Assembly (NCBI GenBank): GCA_020746835.1
Contig: JAGPNK010000002.1
Coordinates: forward strand, 186,001 to 250,000
DNA from: Stachybotrys elegans
Taxonomy: Eukaryota; Ascomycota; Sordariomycetes; Hypocreales; Stachybotryaceae
DNA length: 64,000 nt
Reading direction: 5' to 3'
Below are positions 55,764-64,000 of the stretch, piece by piece; position 1 is the first letter of the stretch; each line of letters begins with the position of its first letter. A model generated the notes under the pieces. The model ran no database searches. It saw nothing but the letters and a program-made list of their open reading frames with translations, and was not told where the DNA came from. Position numbers and translations under genes: made by a program.

Positions 55764-58060
55764 CTACTCTAACGCTACACGTAGCCTCTCACACCCATCA
55801 AACATTAGCGGCGGGTTCGGCCCTCCAATGCTGCTATAGCCAGACCTTGCAGCGCTCCTTGCGCTTCCTCTAGGATTTAGTTTCATCTCGAACGAACCTA
55901 TCCCCCGCCGGCTATATAGCTCGACAGTCCGATCATTATCGTCAAGGATGATCGGATCCGAAGCAAGTGAGCCAGAGCCTTTGCGCCCCAGCACGAGAAA
56001 GTACTCGGATCTATACGACTCATACTGGATATGACCATCCGCGTCATCTGTATCGATATGCTCGGCGGTATAATACAGAAACAGACAGGTCAGCTGTGAA
56101 CCAACAGCGATCTCGGTACCATCGTCGAGCGTGTACTCGACCTCGGGACTCCAGCCTTCCATGGTCGGGTGAGTGGCTCGAGGGCGATACTCGCCATCCC
56201 TGGGTCCTCTGACCGTGAATGTTCGAATCGCTGCGTTGAGGAAGAGGTTGGCGGAGGCGAGGGCAGAGGTGAATTCACTGCTCTTCCATTTGATACTGTA
56301 GCTATCGAGCTGCGGTTCAAGTGGGTGTTTCTCACGGCCGTGCCAGTACCCAATTTTCTGATAGAAGATAGGTTTCCCTGGATGGAATAACCACGACCAA
56401 GAGGGGCCAGTAAGAGGCAGAGACGGCCCGCCACCATTCGCACCCCAGTGAAGGTCGCTGATGAATGTGCTCTCCCATAAGCCCAGGACAGGGGCTGCTG
56501 CCGTGCGTGTTTGGAAATGGTGGATCATGCCTGTGATTGCCGCAATCCTGTCTTCAGCCTTCGTCAGCGTGCGCGAGGTGTAATGCTCAACCCATTTCCA
56601 CCACGTTCCATTCGCCTCGACCGGCCCTGTCAGATCATCCTGCCCATAGACAACCTTGGAGAACAGGTTGAGAAATCCCGAGTCCTGCTTGCTCTCGTCG
56701 AGCGTGCCGTCCTCTGACTGCAAGCCCCGCCGGCACCGCCAGTACATCTGTTGCTTCCGGAAATGAAGCGACCGCTGCGAGAGCATCATTTCCTGGAACA
56801 CCCAGCCACGTTGGTAGAGCGGCGCATTGTACAAGTGCAGAGAATCCGAATTGGATTGCGCTGAGAGAAGAGGCCGAAGGAATGCCGTAGAGACCGTAGC
56901 AGAATCCTCTGCAGAGGCGAAGTCGAAACGAGCGGGGCCGTCCACGGTGTCGAGAAAGAGACCCGCGCTGCTATCTAGGGAGTCAACGGCCGCAAGGGTG
57001 AGGAAGCTGCCCTCGTAGATTGCAGCCATTTTGGCGGCTTCTTGTTGCCAATCCTCCAAGTCGTCTTGTATGATGCAAAGACTATCTATCTATCATGAGT
57101 GCGGAAGTGTTAACCAGCCAAGATAAAATTAGATGGAGGCGAGTGATAGCTGTCACAAGAGTTGTTACCTACCCAAATGTATCGAATATTGAGGGCAAGG
57201 GTGACGTTGACAGCATCGTGAAACGTCCTTGGTAGGCTGGACATAGGAATAGAGTTTGTGAAAGCCTCATAAGTCTCTTTGAGTGTACGCAGTGGCATTT
57301 TGGAGGGATCCGGGCCCCAGCAATGACTCAAGGTTGTGTATCTCGGAGTGTGGGCAAGATTTGCTGTTGAAACAAGTTTGGGGTGTGCTTTGCCCGTGTC
57401 GCCCACATCAATGAGCCGAGTGGGAAAGACATTCCGTTCCGCGCTATTCTGCCCACATAATGGATGGTTCGATTGACAGTCTTCGATCCAGCTGGCAATG
57501 GTTGATCTCCGAGACTGAAGCATCAATGTGGTGTCATTTGACCAGTAGCCACGGCTCACAACAGGGTCTGACACAGTATCAGCATCGGAGGGTCCAAGAC
57601 GTTCAGTAAACGTACTGCCGTCCTGAAATTGCACCCCAAGCACCCACTGGCTATTATTATAATCCCCGGTGCCCAGTGGGAGCGGCCTCTCCACTGGTTT
57701 TGCGTAGTACTCATTCGTGCCCATGAGGTAAAAGTTCACGGGCATTAAAGACGCCTCAATCCGCTGGTATTCATACGACCAGACCTTGAATCTCACAGTG
57801 TATTCAAGTGCTTTGCGTGTACACCATGGATGATTCGGGTCCTGAATCTCCCGCCAAGACTTGATGATTTGCTCTGGGTAAGGCCATTGGACTCCGGTCC
57901 AGATATCGCGAATGGGGATCTGGAAGAAATCACAGAAGTAACGACAGAGGGGGCATAGCCGACAAGATTGAGCGAGGCCTTCAATCTTCCATTCTATGCG
58001 CTCTGGTTTCAGGCTTTTCGCTTTCCGCAATAGATCTGTGCAGCTCTTGCAAAGAGTCAT
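55764..58060 (-). CDS. HET-domain protein, zinc-finger-like N-terminus
   Basis: Two exons (58060-57169, 57085-55764), 737 residues. The N-terminus has CKSC and CRLCPLC pairs. The HET blocks are YTTLSHCWG (residues 241-249), RYIWVDSLCIIQDD across the splice (about residue 295), WQQEAAKMAAIYEGSFLTLAA and LYQRGWVFQEMMLSQRSLHF. The intron ends in a GATA microsatellite, and the exact donor (GTAACA instead of the overlapping GTAGGT) is set by the frame. The C-terminal half has a beta-rich region of unknown function. The role is presumed non-self triggered cell death. It differs clearly from the other HET protein in the window (different size and blocks). Confidence 0.92.
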
Positions 58061-58419
58061 TCTCCCTGTTCTGGCTTATGGTTGACACGAAAGAAAGGTA
58101 GAAGTTAGGCTGCTATCTGAAGAAATACGCCGGGCGGGGTAGGCCAGGCGCAGCAACGCCACCACTCCGGGTATCATCCAATCATAGGAAGAGGCTCCTC
58201 AGCTGTACGATGAATGTTTGTGGCTTCAAGATGGATCATCAGCCATGATGCCTCTGGTGTGGCATGAGATGCGGGACTCCTTACGCTGGACAAGAGCCGG
58301 ATGAAATAGAGACAAAAAAGGAATCTCGTGATTATCTCTTTGCTATAAAATATTACACCAACATAGGAAACTTAATCTGCTATCCTCTTCGTCCTGCTAG
58401 AGCCTGTTCAACGCCAGCT
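58061..58419. other. Intergenic; HET gene promoter
   Basis: No gene seen; upstream region of the second HET gene and 3' flank of the secreted protein gene. Confidence 0.45.
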
Positions 58420-59040
58420 TCAGCTGAAAGTACATCGCACCATACTCCAAAATTCCGTGGATCCAAATGCAGAGCACGATCTAGCCCTTCTGTCCGTCGT
58501 GTACACATGACAAGTCCCGACCTTTTTCCCGCCACGCATCAGATTGGCATAGACCCTGCCGTGGTGCTCCCCCTTGGCACTAAAGTGCTGATATTGCATG
58601 CAGCTATATTGCTTTCCCGTGTACTTGAGCTGGTATTCAGTACCACAGACCTTGAACTTCTTGTCGCAGAGGTGGTGGTTATACTCCCAATCTCGCCATC
58701 TGTCGCCATTGCAGCCGCCGCCATTGCAGTCTGTGTGAATGCGAACAAGATCATTGCTGCCCTCATTACAACTATGACCGACGGGGCCGCAGGACTGGGT
58801 GTAGAAGCGGGAGCGGAAAAAGGTGAAGTGCTTGGGGTCGCGGCGAACAAGGGGCGAGATATCGGGACTTGGGGACTGGTCCTCGTCCATGTCCCACGTT
58901 GAATCGACGTCGAAGCTGTCTTCGATACCAGGATGAAACGAGTCATCCTTGGGGGCTATCTCCGTGCTGAGAGGAGATGCAGTAATCGGCCCCATCAAGG
59001 CAGTGAGTGCCAAGAATGAGAAGAGATATTGTTTGAGCAT
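58420..59040 (-). CDS. Small secreted cysteine-rich protein with propeptide (10 Cys in mature part)
   Basis: Single exon, 206 residues from the ATG at 59040; the frame upstream has no ATG. A signal peptide (QYLFSFLALTALMGPITAS) is followed by an acidic propeptide ending in a dibasic VRR site at residues 65-67. The mature part would be 139 residues with ten cysteines, enough for five disulfides. It includes a Cys/Gly-rich DCNGGGCNGDRW segment and is basic toward its end (MRGGKKVG, DRRARSC). The architecture (signal, acidic pro-region, Kex2 site, Cys-rich basic body) is that of secreted effectors or antimicrobial proteins. I do not recognise the family. It has a strong core promoter. Confidence 0.85.
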   Translation of the reverse strand: MLKQYLFSFLALTALMGPITASPLSTEIAPKDDSFHPGIEDSFDVDSTWDMDEDQSPSPDISPLVRRDPKHFTFFRSRFYTQSCGPVGHSCNEGSNDLVRIHTDCNGGGCNGDRWRDWEYNHHLCDKKFKVCGTEYQLKYTGKQYSCMQYQHFSAKGEHHGRVYANLMRGGKKVGTCHVYTTDRRARSCSAFGSTEFWSMVRCTFS

Positions 59041-59136
59041 ATTGGGCTTGTTCAAGATTATTGTGGTGTGTAGAGAGTAAAGGAAGGTGGATGATTGTAG
59101 TTGTTTATATCTGAACTATCGAGAGCGTAGAGGAGG

Positions 59137-59150
59137 CTATTTATACGTCA
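59137..59150 (-). promoter_or_regulatory. TATA box with overlapping CRE-like TGACGT
   Basis: On the minus strand, TGACGTATAAATAG lies 97-110 bp upstream of the start codon at 59040. TATAAATAG is a consensus TATA box; TGACGT is a CRE half-site that abuts it. Confidence 0.6.
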
Positions 59151-62121
59151 AGACAACCTTCTTTAACCCAATAACAGATGCTTGCCCCTTCACTTCACAT
59201 AGCAATGTGACCGTCCAAGCAGGCATGTCTAGGGCGAGACTTAAGCGACCAACTACTGCCCATTACTACTCGGCCATATCCTAATTCAGACATGATATTA
59301 GCCGGAGCCATTAGTTTCTGTTAGTCGACTAGGATCGTGATCCCTTACTCTGTTGGCGAGGACTTTGGTAACCTTAGTGGTATAGACTTGATCATACGAC
59401 ACGAGATGGCTTGAGCGGCAATTTTGAGAACGAGAATTGGATCTCATGTCGCTTGCCGGCTATATGCAGAGCTCAGGGACTTTGGGGCAACTACAATGAT
59501 CACCTGGTCATCCAACTACGTCTACTAAGTGCGCTATACTAAAAATATAATTCGGCTAACAAAAGTCTCAAATCGAGAGTGCATAGTTGGCTTGGCTTCC
59601 CGCGCCAGAATGTTTTGACCCTGTTCGCTTGAGACATTCATGGCCATTTGAGAGAAGTCACATGAGACTTATGCTGCCCGAAAGTTCGAAATATTAGTCG
59701 GGCACAATACACCAGATTCGAGTGGAAGGAGGCTAGACCGGGAGATAAAAGCGGCAAGGATCATGCTAGTTGGATCTTGTCTGTAACTAAGACAGGAGAA
59801 GAAAGCTCAGAATTGTCCTGAAAACTCCAGATTATTCTAGACGACGCGAATCGTATAGCCGCTCGCGTGTATGGGATCTGGATTCATAGTCCTATTTAGT
59901 TCACGCACGACAATGCCGCTTGGGGAATGTCCCTCCATCTTGTTTACTGGAGTTTAGAGTGGCTTGAACTAAAACTCTGGCCGGACATGATGGAGTAGGT
60001 GCGTGCAGTGAGGATCAAAGAACGATAGTACATGTAAACAATAGTGGCATTGCTACCCGGCCGGACACAAGCAGTTTCTTTGTGAGAATTGACAAGTCAC
60101 GACTAATGGCCTTCAGCCAAAGGCGATGCAAAAGAATGTGAAGGGGACGTGCTGGGCTTCCTCGTGAGGTACAGTGCATACGCTATGACGTGATTCCATT
60201 AGATATTCGTCTGATATCGTCCCATTAGGTCAATGCGCCTTGACGCCTAGTTATCACTAGCCGGGCGCATCCCGCACGGGTGAGCAAGATGACAAGAACA
60301 AACATCAGGCTCTATCATGATGACTTCCTCGACATGAATATAGAGAAACTGAGGGTGAGTGCAAAACTGGGTGGCACGGTGTTATTCAGAATTGGGGTAA
60401 CTTAGGCCCAGCCTAGCAACCCCAGGCCATCACGTCAGCGGCAAGAGGGTTATCTCAGTTGGCCCATGGTGCCAGAGCGCTCGGCGCAACCCGAGGTTAG
60501 GGGAGGTCAAAACACTACACTACACGGGATCGCGTATGGAGACCCACGGGGCTGAAACTGGGCAATCCACTAGTTTCGCGGTGGGTAAGGGGTAATTCCA
60601 GCAGGTACAAGCATCATGTATGCCTTCGTTTCGCGTTGGTTACCCTACACAATGCAATGTTCATTCTCTAAGCTGGGTGCGAGCCCTCATTGCAGCCCTC
60701 AATACTTCTTAATGACCTAATGGCGATAAAAGAGCTGGGGGCATTTATGTGATTGGTGTACTGGCCCTACTTGATATCGATGTGGCTTTCCAGGGACTGC
60801 CTTGTTCTCTATCCAACTCATCTGTAGAGGGCATTTGTGGCTTGCCGAGAGGATGGTGACTGAATTCATAAGGGGAGATCATTGGCTGATTCTTGAAACA
60901 ACGCATCATGCTCAGTTCTTAATATAGGCACAAGCAAAGAGTCCGACGGCAGGAAACCGCGTGACGAGAAGCCCACTGATAAAAGACATCCACCTCCTCA
61001 TCCGCACGGGTTCCCGACTATTGCGTTCCACTGATCGCTACCTATTCGTCTTATGTAGAATCTTCCACTTGGGCAAGCGGCACCGCGCCCTGCTATCACG
61101 ATTTCTGACCTCCCTTCTCCTGCAGTGCAATACGGTTCTCATTACGACATGATCGCTCAACGGAATAAGCCAGCCAAGCTTTTCTTAAACGTCGTCAACA
61201 TCTTGGCACTGAATCCCATGAACACTTGCATCAGGTCAAGATTTCCTGCCGCAAAGGGAGAAAAGAAGTGCCGGATATAGGACGAGCCGAAGCAGAATCA
61301 CGTGGCGGAAGCTCCCGCCCACCGTGCGAAGGGACTACAGGACGGCTATTCCGCACACGGCAGGTGCGTTAAATTAGCTTCATCAATATTGTCAAAGTGT
61401 CACTTCGGGATTGTCGCAGTAGGGAAGAAGGGGTCATTTGTCACGGGAAACTCCTCCCCAATGACACATGAGTTGACTATCTAGGCTAGCCAATATCTTC
61501 ATTTGACATGCGCAGCCTTTCGAATCCGGGGTCGCCGTGCGCTGCACCGCATTGGGCTCTGGTAGGCGCAGAAAGTATGGATGGAATAGTAAAGGGCTGA
61601 AACAACCTATGTGGGCGCACGTTAAGCATGCTGGCGTTACCGTCAGCCTACAGACTGGCACGGCATAATCCGCGTTTCATCGAGTTTCTGGAATATCTGA
61701 GGCCACTACAATTCCCCAGCCAACTCATCCAAATCCGGTGAGGAGCATCGCGCGGAGACGTCGTGGCAAGTACAGAAAATGCGCACAGTAAAGGGTTTGC
61801 ATTATCTGCCTGCCCTTTGGGTATTTCGGCAATTCGTGAAAACCGAACTGTGAGTGGCAACGCCATTAGGTATGCATAATTGTTAGGCTAAAGTGCGAGT
61901 GAAGCCACCAATTAGGAGCTATTCTGGAGGAGCTTGATCGGATGTTGCCGGACAGCTGGGTCCTCTTCTCAGCCCATCCCGTTACTCCGTAAGGCACCCC
62001 CGTGTAATGCACCCCTGTCAACCAAAGTCCGGGAGCGTGGTGGTGAAGCGCAACAGGAGTGGTAGGACTTTGCCTGCAACTGACGTTGTTCTAGAATGCT
62101 TGGCAAAAAAGTCCAATTGAA

Positions 62122-62129
62122 TATATATA
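62122..62129 (+). promoter_or_regulatory. TATA box of secreted protein gene
   Basis: TATATATA lies 187 bp before the start codon and is followed by a long CT-rich leader (62170-62215), the typical form of a strongly expressed fungal promoter. Confidence 0.5.
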
Positions 62130-62315
62130 CGAGGTGTCTCATTGCGTTGAGAATGAATCATCACACACAATCTCATCAACTTCACTCTCAAGTCTTCTCT
62201 TCTCTTCATTCGAGCTGTGCTCTGAATCGTTTTATCTCATTCCATTCTCCTGTCCATAATTCAACTTTCAACCCTTTTCACTTCAACCTTCCAACCCACC
62301 AAACCACCAGCAAAA

Positions 62316-62954
62316 ATGCCTTCCTTCAAGACCGTTGCTGCCACCATGGCCGTTCTCGCTTCCGTTGCCACCGCGCTTCCCAGTGGAAACATTGAGGAGA
62401 GGGAGAACCAGACTCTCCAGAAGAGAGAGCCCGTCACTGCCACCATTCTGGCAGCCGTCGGCTCTGCTGTCCTGTCGGCTGTTGTTGAGCAAGCCGTTAG
62501 CGCTGCCGCTGGCTTCATCGGAGACGTTGCCAGCTTCGACTCTGGTCGCGAGGCTTTCACCCAGCAAACCACCCAGGCCATGTTCGACAACAACCCCGAC
62601 CCTGCTCGCTTCCAGGCCGCTGCCTGCTACAACCAGGACTTCGGCTTTGCCGATCCGGCAAACGTGGACGGCCAGACCCGTGTTGAGTTTGCCCAGGGAA
62701 TTCTCAACACCGAGTAAGCATTTCATTCCAACGCTGCGCGAGCAACAACTGACCCCAGTGCCTTCAGCTACGAGTGTTTCTACATCGCTGCACCCAACCA
62801 GTTCTTCACCTTTGGAGATGGTGGCTTCATCAACGTGAGTACCAGCAACCGCATAAGTTCGAATCAGAACTGACATGAACCCAAACAGCTTTCCGTCACT
62901 TTCTCCGACCGCTGCACCTTTGATTCGGAGACTGCCGATCTTACTTGCGTTTAA
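62316..62954 (+). CDS. Small secreted protein with Kex2 site, four Cys in mature part
   Basis: Three exons (62316-62713, 62768-62834, 62889-62954), 176 residues. The signal peptide is MPSFKTVAATMAVLASVATA; the short pro-region ends in KR at residues 36-37. The mature part of 139 residues has an Ala/Val-rich helix (VGSAVLSAVVEQAVSAAAGF) and four cysteines (ACYNQD, YECFYI, DRCTF, LTCV), which could pair as two disulfides. GTAAGC and GTGAGT donors support the splicing. Many codons end in C (ACC, GCC, TTC), a sign of high expression. I do not recognise a family; secreted effector-like or wall-associated roles are open. Confidence 0.85.
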
Positions 62955-63578
62955 GAAGCATTTGATACCACACTCTGGCCTCCATTGGGAATAGACTCTG
63001 CTACTAGGATGAAATAGAAATAGAAGGATACTTGCTGGTGCCTATTATGAGAGTGCTATGTGAAATCTGAACCTAAGCCCTAATTGCATGATCCAGTAAT
63101 GGTTTCTTTCTTTATGCCTTTGAAGTGATTTGACTCAAACTTTGCTCTCCGTAGCGACAAGCTAACATAAAGCGAAAATTTGCCACCGCCCCTATTGACT
63201 CGAGTGACATGTTGCCGACGGCATCGATATGGGAATATAAAAGGTTTCAACAGCTAATAGTTTCTAAGACAGCGGTATTCTGGTACTAGACAAAATCAAG
63301 CATGTTCGTTGTATGTGTATCTTTCGTGGTCATGATGCATGTCTATTCTGAAGGCAATTTCTGTCCATAGCCGCCATCTTCATACTCCAATAAACATAAT
63401 GATCGTTCATCGTTTCAAAGTTCAAGCCCATTCATTGCATTTATCCGAACTTCGGTCGTGGACATCTACCCCTGATCATTCGCCTCAAGGGCATGCATGT
63501 TGAGGCCTCTATGTACCGAAGAAAGGTAAAAGATGAACAATAAACGGCAATGCTAGCTGCCCAACCACCATATAGCCC
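62955..63578. other. Intergenic between convergent 3' ends; nothing recognised
   Basis: 3' flanks of the secreted protein gene and of the LPMO gene; no supported feature. Confidence 0.5.
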
Positions 63579-64000
63579 TCAGATGTTGACCACGGCAGGT
63601 CCGGGCATCTGGTAGGTGGGGTTACGGTTATCGTCGTAGATGCTGTAGACAACGCCGGGGTGGTTCTGGGTGTAAAGCTGGCTTGCAGGAACTCCGCTAG
63701 GGGTAGCACTGCCGGAGCCCGTAACCCGGATGTTGATGCACTGAGGGTAGAACTGGGCACCGCCAACGCTATAGGCACTGTGAAGAGCAAGAATCTCGTG
63801 ACGCAGGACATAGTTGCCGGGCTTAAGGTTGTTGGGGATTCTGACCCTCCATTGCATGCCATTGCTCAGAAGCTCATCAGGGGCCCACTAGAAGTCCGTT
63901 AGCTACTGATCTCTAGTTTATTCGTATGTCATCGAAGAGGGTGACATTACCCGACCGGGAGTGCCGCCGCCTGGGCCGAGAGAAATTTGACCCCGCTGGG
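63579..64000 (-). CDS. AA9 lytic polysaccharide monooxygenase, C-terminal part (5' end outside window)
   Basis: Exons 64000-63951 and 63887-63579 (intron 63950-63888) give the last 119 or so residues; the start lies to the right of the window. RWAPDELLSNG, MQWRVRIPNNLKPGNYVLRHEILALHSA and AQFYPQCINIRVTGSG are the C-terminal blocks of the AA9 fold: the second copper-site histidine is expected in RHEILALH, and the axial Tyr in QFYPQC. SGVPASQLYTQNHPGVVYSIYD is also typical. The enzyme is secreted and cleaves cellulose or hemicellulose with copper and O2 or H2O2. There is no carbohydrate-binding module at this end. Confidence 0.92.

Larger units (their letters stand above)
59041..62315. other. 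3.3-kb gene-poor stretch
   Basis: Only short random frames (60961-61152, 61302-61484, 61434-61866) are found on either strand, none with a domain. No inverted ends, LTRs or transposase remains were recognised. It separates two small secreted protein genes, whose promoters occupy its ends. Confidence 0.4.

Noticed and set aside
60440..60515. tRNA-like string (TCTCAGTTGG near AGAGCGCTCG)
   Set aside because: D-arm-like bases are present, but no TTCGA T-loop and no closing acceptor stem could be found.

Overview
The window is nuclear DNA of a filamentous ascomycete (Pezizomycotina). Almost every gene has short introns of about 45-110 bp with GTRNGT donors and YAG acceptors. The gene content is also typical: HET-domain proteins, a PNP-NACHT-ankyrin NLR, two Zn2Cys6 regulators, a rhodopsin-fold (PTH11/SAT4-type) receptor, small secreted cysteine-rich proteins and an AA9 lytic polysaccharide monooxygenase. 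I cannot fix the genus from the sequence alone. Gene models were rebuilt by hand from splice signals, and all intron-containing models close in frame except where noted.

Left part (1-13 kb): the 3' part of a class-II O-methyltransferase, a secreted alpha/beta hydrolase, a three-repeat Myb regulator, a 14-TM-type MFS efflux pump and an aldo-keto reductase. This set looks like the edge or remains of a secondary-metabolite locus. No PKS or NRPS lies inside the window.

Self/non-self part (14-27 kb): a 1343-residue NLR (nucleoside-phosphorylase fold, NACHT, ankyrin repeats), a divergent SDR/Zn2Cys6 pair, a single-exon HET protein and a broken two-WSC-domain gene.

Middle (27-38 kb): a large secreted protein with about eleven 40-residue six-cysteine repeats, a seven-TM receptor gene with a 20-nt microexon, a roughly 312-bp inverted-repeat element, an SDR-like protein, an F-box/cysteine-rich protein and a quinone-reductase-type MDR enzyme.

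Right-middle (38-52 kb): an NCS1 nucleobase permease and an MFS transporter (divergent), an NtaA/DszA-type flavin monooxygenase and a Zn2Cys6 regulator (divergent), an Old Yellow Enzyme and an SDR. Together these look like an uptake-and-degradation cluster for an N- or S-containing organic compound. The shared promoters carry GATAAGG sites and CGG/CCG palindromes.

Right end (52-64 kb): a DUF3405 type II membrane protein, a second HET protein, a secreted ten-cysteine protein with a clear TATA box, a 3.3-kb gene-empty stretch, a second small secreted protein, and the 3' part of an AA9 LPMO that runs off the window.
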